Positions 51,410 to 60,647 of a stretch of DNA of 64,000 bases are shown here, one piece after another. Origin of the DNA: Natronomonas aquatica (GTDB taxonomy: Archaea; Halobacteriota; Halobacteria; Halobacteriales; Haloarculaceae); NCBI RefSeq assembly GCF_024449025.1, contig NZ_JAHLKM010000003.1, forward strand, positions 1 through 64,000, given 5' to 3'. The translations under genes were made by a program, and so were the position numbers. Below the pieces are notes generated by a model. That model did no database searches and was not told where the DNA came from. It saw nothing but the letters and a program-made list of their open reading frames with translations. Numbering within the stretch: position 1 is the stretch's first letter; every line of letters starts with the position of its first letter.

Positions 51410-51754
51410 ATGTTCGAACAGTTCTCAACCGGGTACTACCTCGGACGGCTCTACGTCGAGCCGTACGACGGCGACCACGCGGCGATACACCGGGCCCACC
51501 ACGAGCAGGTCAACGAAACGCTGTACGACTCCGAGGACAGTCCGCTCGTTATGAAGGTCGGATCGACCCACCTCGCGGTCGGCGGGGCGGAGGACGTCCC
51601 CGGCCGGACGCTCGCGCTCCCGGAGCGCGCGCTGTCGGCGGTCGGGGTCGACAACCCGCCCACACTGCAGGAAGTGTTTCTCGCGAAGGCCGACCGCGCC
51701 CGCCAGTTGCTCGAGTTCAGCGACGGCTCCGCCGACGGTTCCGCGGGCTTTTAG
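51410..51754 (+). CDS. DUF5802 family protein
   Basis: A 114-residue acidic haloarchaeal protein: MFEQFSTGYYLGRLYVEPYDGD, HEQVNETLYDSEDSPLVMKVGSTHLAVGGA, then LPERALSAVGVDNPPTLQEVFLAKADRARQLL. It corresponds to a family known as DUF5802, function unknown. Followed 24 bases later by the Vms1-like gene on the same strand. Confidence 0.82.
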   Translation: MFEQFSTGYYLGRLYVEPYDGDHAAIHRAHHEQVNETLYDSEDSPLVMKVGSTHLAVGGAEDVPGRTLALPERALSAVGVDNPPTLQEVFLAKADRARQLLEFSDGSADGSAGF

Positions 51755-51778
51755 ACGCCGGGTCCCGTCGATCCGGTG

Positions 51779-52660
51779 ATGCTCGACGACCTCCTCGGTC
51801 GCACCGAACTGAAAGAGCGGATCGAGGAACTCGAATCCGAACGGGACAGCCTCGAGGCGCGGCTCGAGGCCGAAAGCGAGCGCCGCGCCGACGCCGTCAG
51901 CGCGAAACAGACCGCCGAAGAGCGGATCAACCGTCTCGAGGACCGGATCGCCGATCTCGAGGGGCGGTTGGAGGGGGCCACAGACGACGTCTCCGGGGTC
52001 GGGTTCCGACGCGAGGAGACGCTCCGGGGCGAGCGCGTCGGGGCGGTCCTCGAACGGCTCCGGTCGTTCGAGGGCGCCCCGGAAAGCGTGCTGACAGCCT
52101 TCGTCGACGGATCGGTCCCCGAGGACCTCCGGACGCTTCTGGGGGATCGAACGCCCCTCGTCTCGCGTGCGGCCCCGTGTCTCGTCTGCTCCGACGACGC
52201 CGGGGCGCTTGCGGTCGCGCTCCGGCCGCCGGTCGCCCCCGAACCGTTCCGTGAGTGGGCGTCGACACCGACCGTCGATCGCTCGTGGTTCCGGCCGACT
52301 GGTCGCTTCGCACTCGCGTTGGTTCGCTCCGATACGTTCGCCGTCGGCGTCTACGAGGGCGACGAGCGCGTCGCCTTCGAGGGGTTTGAAAGCGACGTCA
52401 AAAGCGACCACTCGAAGGGCGGTTTCTCCCAGTCGCGGTTCGAGCGGATCCGCGACGAACAGATCGCCCACCACCTCGAGAAGTGCGAGGACGCCCTCGC
52501 CGGGCTCGGAACCGATCGGCTGTACGTCGTCGGCGACCGGCGGCTGATCGGGGAGTTCGACGCCGACGCCTCCTCCGCGGTCGACGCGACCGGGAAACCG
52601 GAGGCCGCGCTCAAGGATGCTTTCGCCGATTTCTGGTCGGTTCGCCTCTACGGGCTGTGA
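51779..52660 (+). CDS. Vms1/Ankzf1-type peptidyl-tRNA hydrolase (VLRF1)
   Basis: A 293-residue protein. Residues 8-70 are a coiled coil (ELKERIEELESERDSLEARL, then RINRLEDRIADLEGRLEG). The rest is an eRF1-like domain; HSKGGFSQSRFERIRDEQIAHH holds the G-G-x-S-Q loop with the catalytic Gln, and LYVVGDRRLIGEF follows. Vms1-type factors release nascent chains from stalled ribosomes by cutting peptidyl-tRNA. The ATG at 51779 is used; a GTG three bases earlier is possible. The coiled-coil start replaces the ZnF and VCP-binding parts of eukaryotic Vms1. Confidence 0.85.
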   Translation: MLDDLLGRTELKERIEELESERDSLEARLEAESERRADAVSAKQTAEERINRLEDRIADLEGRLEGATDDVSGVGFRREETLRGERVGAVLERLRSFEGAPESVLTAFVDGSVPEDLRTLLGDRTPLVSRAAPCLVCSDDAGALAVALRPPVAPEPFREWASTPTVDRSWFRPTGRFALALVRSDTFAVGVYEGDERVAFEGFESDVKSDHSKGGFSQSRFERIRDEQIAHHLEKCEDALAGLGTDRLYVVGDRRLIGEFDADASSAVDATGKPEAALKDAFADFWSVRLYGL

Positions 52661-52703
52661 GCGGCGCCGCGGCGTTTATTACTCGCCCCCGTTTCCGGAC
52701 GGT

Positions 52704-53717
52704 ATGGAGGTCGCGATCCTCGCACACGAGCAGTTCCCCGACCGAGCCAAGACCGCTGTCGGTGTCCTCCGGTACGGCGATCAGGACGTCGTCGCCGTTC
52801 TCGACCGCGAGACCGCAGGGACGACGGTCGGCGATCACCTGCCCGACCTCGAGGCGGCGGACGTCCCGATCGTCGAGGGTGTCGCCGACGCTCCGGCGTT
52901 CGACGCCCTCCTGATCGGAATCGCGCCGATCGGCGGCGGCTTCGAGGAGTCCTGGCGACCGGACGTCCGGGGCGCGATCGAGCGCGGCGCGGACGTGGTC
53001 TCGGGGCTGCACTACTTTCTCAACGACGACGCGGAGTTCGCCGAACTCGCCGACGAACACGGCGTCGCGTTGCGCGACGTCCGGGATCCGCCCGCCGATC
53101 TCACCGTCGCTTCCGGAACCGCCCGCGAACTCGACTGTGAGATCGTCCTGACGGTCGGCACCGACTGCTCGACGGGCAAGATGACGACGACGCTCGAACT
53201 CCTCGGGGCGGCCCGCGAGGCCGGCCTCGACGCCGGCTTCGTCCCGACCGGCCAGACGGGGATCATGATCGACGGCGGCGGGATCGCGATCGACCGGACG
53301 ATCAGCGACTTCGCCGCCGGCGCGACCGAGCGGATGCTCGAAGAGCGCGCTGACGAACGCGAGTATCTCTTCGTCGAGGGTCAGGGTTCGATCGTTCACC
53401 CGGCGTATTCGGCCGTCACGTGCGGCATCGTCCACGGTGCCCAGCCCGACCACCTCGTGCTCTGTCACGAGGCCGGGCGGGATCGGATCCACGGCTACGA
53501 GTCGTTCCCGATCCCGGAGCCGTCGGCGATCGCCGAACTGTGTCTCGATCTCGCCGACCACGTCGCACCGACCGCCCTGCTCGGTGGCGCGCTGAACACG
53601 TCGGGGCTGGCGCCCGGGGAAGCCGAGGACGCGATCGAGGCGTACGGCTCGAGGCTGGGTGCCCCCGCCGTCGATCCGATCCGAAACGGGACCGATCGCC
53701 TCATCGAGCAGCTATGA
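52704..53717 (+). CDS. dgcN: DUF1611 family protein, D-glutamate N-acetyltransferase type (DgcN)
   Basis: A 337-residue DUF1611 protein. VLTVGTDCSTGKMTTTLELL is a P-loop-like nucleotide motif; TGQTGIMIDGGGIAIDRTISDFAAG, EGQGSIVHPAYSAVT and LCHEAGRDRIHGYESFPIP are family blocks. In marine bacteria DgcN acetylates D-glutamate before the racemase DgcA acts. The following gene, overlapping by four bases, is the enolase-superfamily partner, which supports the assignment. Haloarchaeal versions have not all been tested. Confidence 0.82.
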   Translation: MEVAILAHEQFPDRAKTAVGVLRYGDQDVVAVLDRETAGTTVGDHLPDLEAADVPIVEGVADAPAFDALLIGIAPIGGGFEESWRPDVRGAIERGADVVSGLHYFLNDDAEFAELADEHGVALRDVRDPPADLTVASGTARELDCEIVLTVGTDCSTGKMTTTLELLGAAREAGLDAGFVPTGQTGIMIDGGGIAIDRTISDFAAGATERMLEERADEREYLFVEGQGSIVHPAYSAVTCGIVHGAQPDHLVLCHEAGRDRIHGYESFPIPEPSAIAELCLDLADHVAPTALLGGALNTSGLAPGEAEDAIEAYGSRLGAPAVDPIRNGTDRLIEQL

Positions 53718-54745
53718 GGACGCGCTTCGAGACCGTCTCGCTTCCACTCGACGTTCCGTTCGAGATCGCCCGCGGAACGACGGAGACCGCCGAAAACGTC
53801 GTCGTCGAAATCGAACACGGCGGTGAGACGGGCTACGGCGCGGCCGCACCAGCGCGCCGCTACGGCGAGACGGCGGCGACCGTCGAGGCGGTCCTCCCGG
53901 AACTGCTCGCCGAGGTCGAGGCCGTCGGCGACCCCCACGCCAGACGGACGATCGGAGCGCGGATGGCGACCGTCGCGCGGGCCAACCCGGCCGCGAAAGC
54001 CGCCGTCGATATCGCACTCTGGGACCTGGCCGGCAAGCTCCTCTCGGAGCCGGTCTATCGCTTGCTCGGCTGTTCGGCCGGCGGCAACGAGCCGCCGACC
54101 TCCTTTACGATCGGGCTCGACGAGACGGAAACGATGGTCGAACGCGCCCGCGAGGCCGTCGAATCCGGCTATCCGGTTTTGAAGCTCAAACTCGGTACCG
54201 ACCGTGACGTCGAAACCGTCTCGGCGGTCAGGGAAACCGCCCCCGATGCGACGATCCGGGTCGACGCCAACGAGGCCTGGGCGCCGAAGGAGGCCGTCGG
54301 AAAGTGCCACGAACTCGACGAGTACGACGTCGAGTTCGTCGAACAGCCGGTCGCGGCCGACGACCCGGACGGACTCGGGTACGTCTACGAGCGGTCGCCG
54401 CTGCCGATCGCCGCCGACGAGTCCTGTCGGACGGCCGCCGACGTTCCGGCGATCGCCGACCGCTGTGACATCGCGAACCTGAAGCTGATGAAGACCGGCG
54501 GCCTGACGCCAGCCGTCGAGTTGATCGACGCCGCCCGCGCTCACGGACTGGCGGTGATGTGTGGCTGTATGATCGAGACGAACGTCTCGATCGCTGCCGC
54601 GGCGAACCTGCTTCCGTTGCTCGATTATGCGGATCTCGATGGGTCGTTGCTGCTGGAATCCGACCCCTACACCGGCGTCCCGGTCTCGTCGGGGCGGTTC
54701 GATCTCCGGCGCGTCGACCGGGGTACCGGCGCCCGTCCCCCGTGA
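53714..54745 (+). CDS. dgcA: dipeptide epimerase / N-acetyl-D-glutamate racemase type (DgcA)
   Basis: A 343-residue enolase-superfamily enzyme. FEIARGTTETAENVVVEIEH opens the capping domain; LKLKLGTDRDVETV holds the KxK acid/base Lys; IRVDANEAW, VEFVEQPV and PIAADESCRTAADV carry the metal-binding Asp, Glu and Asp; NLKLMKTGGLTPA the second Lys. Annotated as L-Ala-D/L-Glu epimerase in most genomes; its coupling with DUF1611 suggests racemisation of N-acetyl-D-glutamate. The start ATG overlaps the dgcN stop (ATGA). Confidence 0.85.
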   Translation: MRTRFETVSLPLDVPFEIARGTTETAENVVVEIEHGGETGYGAAAPARRYGETAATVEAVLPELLAEVEAVGDPHARRTIGARMATVARANPAAKAAVDIALWDLAGKLLSEPVYRLLGCSAGGNEPPTSFTIGLDETETMVERAREAVESGYPVLKLKLGTDRDVETVSAVRETAPDATIRVDANEAWAPKEAVGKCHELDEYDVEFVEQPVAADDPDGLGYVYERSPLPIAADESCRTAADVPAIADRCDIANLKLMKTGGLTPAVELIDAARAHGLAVMCGCMIETNVSIAAAANLLPLLDYADLDGSLLLESDPYTGVPVSSGRFDLRRVDRGTGARPP

Positions 54746-54752
54746 GTGGCGC

Positions 54753-54938
54753 TCACTCCGGCGGCACGGCGAAAAGCGAGACGGCGACGAGGACGGCCGC
54801 GGCGAGGCCGCCGACACCGAGGCCCGCGACCGTCGACAGCGTCGACAGCCAGCCCGCAGCGACGCCGCCCGCGACCGATGCCGGCAGCGCGGCTAACAGC
54901 CCGTCGTATCGGGTCGGTGTCGGAACGGATTCCGGCAC
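54753..54938 (-). CDS. small two-helix membrane protein
   Basis: A 61-residue hydrophobic protein: YDGLLAALPASVAGGVAAGWLSTL and GLGVGGLAAAVLVAVSLFAV are two membrane helices joined by a short turn. Similar tiny haloarchaeal membrane proteins exist; function unknown. Convergent with dgcA, 7 bases from its stop. Could be a chance frame, though the paired hydrophobic helices favour a real gene. Confidence 0.55.
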   Translation of the reverse strand: MPESVPTPTRYDGLLAALPASVAGGVAAGWLSTLSTVAGLGVGGLAAAVLVAVSLFAVPPE

Positions 54939-55055
54939 GGATCGGTGTTCGCCCCGGGGTTAATTAAATCTAATTATCCAGTACCGTCGGGCCTCGCTAC
55001 GGGTCGATCGGCGAGCGCATTCGGGGCCGGAGTCCCTCGATCGGCGCGACGTGGG

Positions 55056-56864
55056 TTACTTCCCCCAGAAGGGGTCCCGTTTCCGGTGGTTGTCCAGGTA
55101 CATCCGCAGCGCCTCGAGTTCGTCGGCCGGGATCTCGTCGGCCAGTTCCTGCTCTAAGACTTTCGCGTGTTTCTCGGGGATCTCCGTCCACAGTTCGTCG
55201 CCCTCCTCGACCTGGCGGCCGACGGTCGGGCCGTCGATCGAGGCGGCCACCTCTTCGCCCGCCCGCGCCGAGTCGATGTCCTCGCCGGCGTCCTGTAGCG
55301 ATTTCAGCTCGCCGACCCGCTCGGGCTCGTTGCCCTCCCACTTGACGACCCGGGAGTTCCGCTTGAGGGTCCCTGAGAGTACCTCGACGCCGACGACCGC
55401 CGGGTTGGACTGCCGGAAGACGTGGTCCTCCAGGATCCGGAACCGGCAGGGTCGCTGGATCTTGTCGAGGATCTGCTCCTGTTGGGCCTCCTCGATGGCC
55501 TCGACGTGCGCTTCGTACTCCTCGACGAGCTGGTAGATGACGTCGTCGGCGAAGAGATCGACGTCCGTCTCCTCGATTTCGCGCTCGGCGTCCTCGAGGA
55601 CGTCGACGTTGAACGCCAACACGGCGGCGTGTTTCGGGTCCTCGGCCGTCGAGGCGACGGCGATATCGCGGGGGGCGATGTCGCCGACCTCCGCGCGGAC
55701 GATCGGGATTTCCGCCTCCTCGAGGGTTCCCGCGATGGCTTCGAGCGAACCGAGGGTGTCGGCCTTGACGACGACCCCCTGTTCTTCGGTGACGACCTCG
55801 ATGTCGGCCAGTTCCGCCCTGACCTCGGCGACGACCTCCTCGAGGTTGCGGTCACGGACGACGCGGACGGGCGCGCCCGCCATCGCGTCGTCGAGATCCG
55901 GCGCGGCGATCTTCACGCCCGCGGCGGCTCGGACCGCATCGACCTGCTCGAACTGCTTTTCGGTGCGGATCTCCGAGAGCGGCCGGGGCTGCAACAGCGC
56001 CCGGACGTCGGTGACGATCGGTTCGTTCTTGCCGCCGACGACGATCGTGTCGTCGGCCCGGATCGTCCCGTCGTAGAGGACGGTATCCAGCGTCGTGCCG
56101 AAGCCGCGTTCGTCTTTGACCTCCAGTACCGTCCCGACGCCGGGGCCGTCGACGTCGATCGACATCTCGGCTTTGAGGTATCGCTGGGAGAGCCCCATGA
56201 GCACCGTCAACAGGTCGGGGATCCCCTCGCCGGTCTCGGCGGAGACGGGGACGACACCGATGTTCTCCCTGAAGTTCTGGACCCGCCAGTACATGTCGGC
56301 CGAAAACCCCTCGTCGGAGAGCTGGCCGATGATCTCATAGAGCTGTTCGTTGAGCCGGGATTCGGCCCTGTCGCTCTGTTTTTCGAGTGTCTCCTGAACC
56401 GGGGTGTCGGGGTTGGGGTTCCAGCCGGGGACGGTATCGATCTTGTTCGCGGCGACGATGAAGGGCGTCTGGGTGCGCTTGAGGATGTCGATCGCCTCGT
56501 GGGTCTGCGGCTGGAAGCCGTCGTTGACGTCGACGACGAGGATCGCGATATCGGCCAGCGCCCCACCCCTGGACCGCAGCGTCGAAAACGAGTGGTGGCC
56601 GGGCGTGTCGATGAAAAGCAGGCCGGGGAGATCGAAGTCCGTCGGATCGACGAGCGAGCCGGCGATCTCCGAGATGGTCGAGAGCGGGACGGCCGTCGCC
56701 CCGATATGCTGGGTGATCGCGCCGGCCTCGCCGGCCGTCACCGCCGAGCCGCGTATCTCGTCCAGCAGGCTCGTCTTCCCGTGGTCGACGTGGCCGAGCA
56801 CGGCGACGATCGGTGTCCGTAACTCCGCGTCGTCCCCGGCGTCGGTGGTGTCGGATTCAGACAT
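55056..56864 (-). CDS. infB: translation initiation factor aIF5B
   Basis: A 602-residue GTPase promoting ribosomal subunit joining. [20 protein letters not shown] is G1, [13 protein letters not shown]2 region, [17 protein letters not shown]3, and [13 protein letters not shown]4 (NKxD). Domain II-IV follow, and the C-terminal region [26 protein letters not shown] is typical of archaeal/eukaryotic IF5B. Length about 600 matches the archaeal short form; no intein. [18 protein letters not shown] at 56864 is the start. It is divergent from the PRC-barrel/Nob1 genes. Confidence 0.97.
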   Translation of the reverse strand: MSESDTTDAGDDAELRTPIVAVLGHVDHGKTSLLDEIRGSAVTAGEAGAITQHIGATAVPLSTISEIAGSLVDPTDFDLPGLLFIDTPGHHSFSTLRSRGGALADIAILVVDVNDGFQPQTHEAIDILKRTQTPFIVAANKIDTVPGWNPNPDTPVQETLEKQSDRAESRLNEQLYEIIGQLSDEGFSADMYWRVQNFRENIGVVPVSAETGEGIPDLLTVLMGLSQRYLKAEMSIDVDGPGVGTVLEVKDERGFGTTLDTVLYDGTIRADDTIVVGGKNEPIVTDVRALLQPRPLSEIRTEKQFEQVDAVRAAAGVKIAAPDLDDAMAGAPVRVVRDRNLEEVVAEVRAELADIEVVTEEQGVVVKADTLGSLEAIAGTLEEAEIPIVRAEVGDIAPRDIAVASTAEDPKHAAVLAFNVDVLEDAEREIEETDVDLFADDVIYQLVEEYEAHVEAIEEAQQEQILDKIQRPCRFRILEDHVFRQSNPAVVGVEVLSGTLKRNSRVVKWEGNEPERVGELKSLQDAGEDIDSARAGEEVAASIDGPTVGRQVEEGDELWTEIPEKHAKVLEQELADEIPADELEALRMYLDNHRKRDPFWGK

Positions 56865-57032
56865 AGAAGAGCCCCTTGGGTCTTTGTGGCCGCTGCGGTC
56901 ATATAACCGTTTCAATATCCCGTTGCCGTTGCGAGCCGTCGGCTTCTCGGCGTTCGGGTGCGATCCCGGGGACCCCTACTATGTTCGTCGCCGACCCGAA
57001 CGTTCTTACCGGATAAACGTCAACCGGGAGGT

Positions 57033-57272
57033 ATGCCAGATATACTCGCCGAGAACCTCTCGGAGAAGGAAGTGATGGGGTCGGACGGAGCCAACCTCGG
57101 AACTCTCTACAACATCACGATGGACCTCAAAACCGGCACACTGCAACATCTCCTTTTGGATCCCGGCCAGCGCGCGGGCGAACTCGAGTTCGACCGCGAC
57201 GAGCAGGGCAACTACCGCGTTCCGGTCAGCCGTGTCCAGGCGGTCAAGGATACGATCGTCGTCGATCGCTGA
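57033..57272 (+). CDS. PRC-barrel domain protein
   Basis: A 79-residue PRC-barrel. [44 protein letters not shown] is the first part of the fold, ending [18 protein letters not shown]. Such small archaeal PRC proteins may bind RNA or ribosome-related partners (as in RimM). It is followed 5 bases later by nob1, suggesting co-translation and a link to ribosome maturation or division (CdpB-like PRC proteins also exist). Confidence 0.88.
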   Translation: MPDILAENLSEKEVMGSDGANLGTLYNITMDLKTGTLQHLLLDPGQRAGELEFDRDEQGNYRVPVSRVQAVKDTIVVDR

Positions 57273-57277
57273 GTTCG

Positions 57278-57733
57278 ATGCACGTCCTCGATTCATCGGC
57301 GTTTATCAACGAGTACACCACCAGCGAGTCGATCGCCACGATCCCGCTGGTGCGGGAGGAACTGGAGGACGAGGCCGGCTACCGGTTCGACGCCCTCGAA
57401 GGGTCGGGAATGCGGATCCACATCCCCGACCCCGAGACCGTCGACCGCATCGAGCGTGCCGCCCGCGAGACCGGCGACGAGGCGACGCTCTCGCGAACCG
57501 ACGTCCGCCTTCTGGCGACGGCGTTTGAACTCGATGCCACGCTCGTGACCGACGACTACGCGATGCAGAACGTCGCCGAGAAGCTCGATATCACCGTCGA
57601 CGTCATCGCCCAGGAAGGTATCGACGAGCGCCGCGAGTGGCGCTTTCAGTGTCAGGGCTGTGGCCGCACCTTCGAGGAGAACCACGAGCGCTGTGAGATC
57701 TGCGGGAGCGACCTCGAGCGGAAGCGCCCCTGA
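57278..57733 (+). CDS. nob1: rRNA maturation endonuclease Nob1
   Basis: A 151-residue PIN endonuclease for 16S rRNA 3'-end processing. MHVLDSSAFINEYTTSES has the first active-site Asp; RTDVRLLATAFELDATLVTDDYAMQNVA holds the others; the C-terminal zinc ribbon is CQGCGRTFEENHERCEICGSDLE. Complete and typical length for archaeal Nob1. Follows the PRC-barrel gene, and both are upstream of and divergent from aIF5B. Confidence 0.94.
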   Translation: MHVLDSSAFINEYTTSESIATIPLVREELEDEAGYRFDALEGSGMRIHIPDPETVDRIERAARETGDEATLSRTDVRLLATAFELDATLVTDDYAMQNVAEKLDITVDVIAQEGIDERREWRFQCQGCGRTFEENHERCEICGSDLERKRP

Positions 57734-57762
57734 ACGAAACCGAAAAGCTGTCCGGCCCGGTC

Positions 57763-57909
57763 TCAGCCGACCGCCTTTGGATCGATCTCCTCGAGCCCGA
57801 CCTCGACCAGCTGTTCGAGGACTTCCGCCTCGGTCAGCCCGTACTGTGTCGCCAGCTCCTCGATCCGACGCGTCATCTCTTCATCGCACTCGAGGCAGTA
57901 ACGGGCCAT
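57763..57909 (-). CDS. small CxxC/RHH-like protein next to nob1
   Basis: A 48-residue frame: MARYCLECDEEMTRRIEELA, then YGLTEAEVLEQLVEVGLEEIDP. The C-L-E-C pair and a following helix-rich segment suggest a RHH-like small regulator with a half zinc knuckle. I recall the same micro-protein beside nob1 in other haloarchaea. Convergent with nob1, 29 bases from its stop. Function unknown. Confidence 0.72.
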   Translation of the reverse strand: MARYCLECDEEMTRRIEELATQYGLTEAEVLEQLVEVGLEEIDPKAVG

Positions 57910-58012
57910 ACCGTGCAGTATGATACATGTTAGCATAAATTTATGTCAGACGGACGGCGGACGATCGCGCCGGACGGACAACCTTAATCGGATCCCGGGC
58001 ATACAACCGGTA

Positions 58013-58759
58013 ATGAGCCGATCCGCCACCGCGATTTCCCCGTGGTACGCCGTCGCCGCGATGACGGCCTTCGGCGCGGTTGCGCTCCTCGTCGGGGTCG
58101 TCTTCGGGGCGATCACCTACACGCTCGTCGGCGGGCCGCTTTCGATCGCCCCCGACGGAGCAGCGGGACAGGTACTCACCAACGTCGGGACCTACGCCGC
58201 GGTCGGCGCTATGGGGGTCGTGTATCTCTTCCGATACGACCTGCCGCTCTCGTACGTCCGATACCGGCGGCCGGACGTTCGGGACCTCGCGGCGGTCGTG
58301 GTGACGATCCTCGTCCTGTTGGCGCTCGCAGTCGCGATCCCGTGGGTCGTCGATCGGCTCGGGCTCCCGATCGTCGAACACAGCATCGCCGGGACCATCG
58401 AGGGCGACCCCTCGATCGCGCTGGCTTTCCTTCCGGTTTCGATCCTGGTTGTCGGTCCCGCCGAGGAGTTCATCTATCGGGGGATCGTCCAGACGCGTCT
58501 CCGGGAGCGCTTCGAGGCCGGATCGGCAGTCGGGATCGCCGCGGTCATCTTCGCGTCGGTACACTTCCTGGCGTACCTCGATCCCACGAACGTCCCCGGG
58601 ACGGTGGTGACGATCGCCTTCGTTTTGCTCCCGCTGGGTGCGGTTCTCGGGGCGGTCTACGAACGCACGGAGAACCTGATCGTCCCGGCACTCGCCCACG
58701 GCTTCTACAATGCGATCACGTTCGGGCTGACCTACGCCGAAGTCGTCGGGCTGTTCTGA
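58013..58759 (+). CDS. CPBP family intramembrane glutamic endopeptidase
   Basis: A 248-residue membrane protein with six to seven helices. The CPBP/Abi motifs are clear: VGPAEEFIYRGIVQTRLRE (EExxxR), FASVHFLAYLD (FxxxH) and HGFYNAITFG (HxxxN). Family members cleave membrane proteins such as prenylated substrates or bacteriocin-related factors. Target unknown. The ATG at 58013 follows GCATACAACC. Confidence 0.88.
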   Translation: MSRSATAISPWYAVAAMTAFGAVALLVGVVFGAITYTLVGGPLSIAPDGAAGQVLTNVGTYAAVGAMGVVYLFRYDLPLSYVRYRRPDVRDLAAVVVTILVLLALAVAIPWVVDRLGLPIVEHSIAGTIEGDPSIALAFLPVSILVVGPAEEFIYRGIVQTRLRERFEAGSAVGIAAVIFASVHFLAYLDPTNVPGTVVTIAFVLLPLGAVLGAVYERTENLIVPALAHGFYNAITFGLTYAEVVGLF

Positions 58760-58777
58760 GCGTCGTGCCGGCACACA

Positions 58778-60064
58778 CTATTCGACACGCCGGCTCGTCT
58801 TCCCTTCGACCGCCTCGGCTTCCTCGAACTCCCCGCCGCCGAGGAGCCCGCGTGCGGCCCGTTTGCCCCACTCGACGGCCGGCTGGGTGAACGTCTCGAT
58901 CCCCGAAAGCTCCCCGACGAGGATACACGCCGCCTCCAGCTCATAGAGGAGCTGGCCGACGCTTTCGGCGTCGATCCGGTCGATCTCGAGCCGGACGTTC
59001 GGCTGGTCGGCGGCAGCCAGCGAGGCCTCGGTCGCCTCGAATTCCGCATCGAGCAACCCGCCGAGCGTCTCCCCGCCCAGATACGACAGCTCGTCGACGT
59101 CGGTGTCGGGGATCGGAACGTCCTCGCGCTCCCGGGGACGAAGCAGCGTCACGAGTTTGTCCTTGCGGCCGGCCCGATACAGCTGTAGCTGGGAGTGCTG
59201 GTCGGTCGCCCCGAGCGCCCGGACCGGCGTCTGGCCCAGTCCGTCCTTGCCGAGGCTCTCGGCCCACAGTTGGGCGAACCACTCCGAGAGCGGCTCCAGC
59301 GCCTCGGCGTAGGGGACGAAGGCGTTCGTCGTCGCTCCCCGGTTCTCGAGGGCGTAGGCGACCGCGCCGTAGGCGTAGGCGGGCGTCTCGAAAAGCGACG
59401 GCGACAGCGACTGTCGTCCCTCGGCACCGCCTTCGAGTACCGCCTCGATGTCACAGCCCAGGGCGGCGGCGGGAACCAGCCCGACGGCGGACAGCGCCGA
59501 GAACCGTCCGGGGACGCCCTCGGGAACCGAACAGGTCGGCAGGTCGTGCCGATCGGCGAGGTCCCTGAGCGGCCCCGAGTCGCCGGTCGTAACCACCGTC
59601 CGTTCGGTCCACTCGACGCCGGCCTCGGTCATCGCTTCCCGGACGACGAGGAAATTCGAGAGCGTCTCGGCCGTCGTTCCCGACCGGGAGACGACGTTGA
59701 CGAGCGTCGACTCCAGGGGCAGTTCTTCGAGCAGCCGGGCCGTCTCGACCGGATCGACGTTGTCCAGCGTGTGGTGGCCGGCACAGCCGAGCGCTTCGGT
59801 GACCGTCTTCGCGCCGAGCGCCGACCCCCCGATGCCGACGGTCACCACCGCCTCGGGGTCGAACCCCTCGAGGGCCGTCCGGATCTCCGTCGGATCGGTC
59901 TCTTCCGGGAGTGCGAGGCTCGCGTAGCCGAACGTCCGGTCCTCGATCCCGGCCGCGATCCGTTCGTGTGCCCGTCCGACCCGGCGATCGAGCCGCTCCA
60001 GCGACGCCTCCGAGACGCCCGTGACCGCCACGGACGCGAGCGCGTTTCCGAAATCGACGTCCAT
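58778..60064 (-). CDS. pgi: glucose-6-phosphate isomerase
   Basis: A 428-residue PGI. TVGIGGSALGAKTVTEALG and VNVVSRSGTTAETLSNFLV are the sugar-phosphate binding sites; LGATDQHSQLQLYRAGRKDKL matches the PGI signature with His and Gln, and FTQPAVEWGKRAARGLL the C-terminal Lys region. Shorter than bacterial PGI (about 550), as usual in haloarchaea. It interconverts glucose 6-phosphate and fructose 6-phosphate, using product of the Fbp encoded at 40011. The frame is open 144 codons upstream, but MDVDFGNALASVAVTG is the start. Confidence 0.93.
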   Translation of the reverse strand: MDVDFGNALASVAVTGVSEASLERLDRRVGRAHERIAAGIEDRTFGYASLALPEETDPTEIRTALEGFDPEAVVTVGIGGSALGAKTVTEALGCAGHHTLDNVDPVETARLLEELPLESTLVNVVSRSGTTAETLSNFLVVREAMTEAGVEWTERTVVTTGDSGPLRDLADRHDLPTCSVPEGVPGRFSALSAVGLVPAAALGCDIEAVLEGGAEGRQSLSPSLFETPAYAYGAVAYALENRGATTNAFVPYAEALEPLSEWFAQLWAESLGKDGLGQTPVRALGATDQHSQLQLYRAGRKDKLVTLLRPREREDVPIPDTDVDELSYLGGETLGGLLDAEFEATEASLAAADQPNVRLEIDRIDAESVGQLLYELEAACILVGELSGIETFTQPAVEWGKRAARGLLGGGEFEEAEAVEGKTSRRVE

Positions 60065-60166
60065 GTTCGCCCTGCCGTCCCGGCTCCTAAAGGGCCTGCC
60101 GATGCGCTCGCCCGGGACCGTCGCGGGCCCGAAACGCCGAAAAGCGAGGGACGCCTTCGGAGGGAT

Positions 60167-60646
60167 ATGAGCCAAGGGGAAGACCGAAGACAGGACGGCC
60201 GGTTCCTCGTGACGCACGCCGAGACGGATTCGGCGGTGTTGAAGGACGTCGACCGCGGACAGGTACACACTCTCTCGGGGAACCCCGGCGTCGAGGCCGG
60301 CGATTTCCTCGAGGGGACGGTCGCCCCGGAGCCGCCGATGGAAGTGACCTACCGGCTCGTCGATGTGGAAATCCGCCGGAGTCTCTCCGTCGAGGAGAGC
60401 CCGGAACCGCCGACCCGACAGGAGCAGGAACTCGCCGCCGAACAGCCCGAAGGCGAACTGACGACCAGAGAGCGGGCCGGCAAGGGGGAGATCCACGTCC
60501 TGTCAGTCCCCGCGGAGCGAACCGAGGCCGCCGTCGAGGACGTGATGAACGACGAGGCGACGCTCGTGCGGGCCGCCCGTCTCGGGGTCGACCGCGTCGA
60601 GGTCCGTAGCGATCCGGGCGTCGTCAGCGTCCGCTATCTGCCCTGA
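60167..60646 (+). CDS. DUF5812 family protein
   Basis: A 159-residue acidic haloarchaeal protein: GRFLVTHAETDSAVLKDVDRGQVHTLSGNPGVEAGDFLEGTVAPEPP, then VDVEIRRSLSVEES and IHVLSVPAERTEAAVEDVM. It fits a family named DUF5812, unknown function. Its stop codon is one base away from the start of the RNA-ligase-like gene, so the two are co-transcribed. Confidence 0.8.
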   Translation: MSQGEDRRQDGRFLVTHAETDSAVLKDVDRGQVHTLSGNPGVEAGDFLEGTVAPEPPMEVTYRLVDVEIRRSLSVEESPEPPTRQEQELAAEQPEGELTTRERAGKGEIHVLSVPAERTEAAVEDVMNDEATLVRAARLGVDRVEVRSDPGVVSVRYLP

Positions 60647-60647
60647 A

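Noticed and set aside
55422..56822. A 466-codon plus-strand frame opposite aIF5B
   Set aside because: Shadow of infB; Asp/Arg-rich with no recognisable domain.
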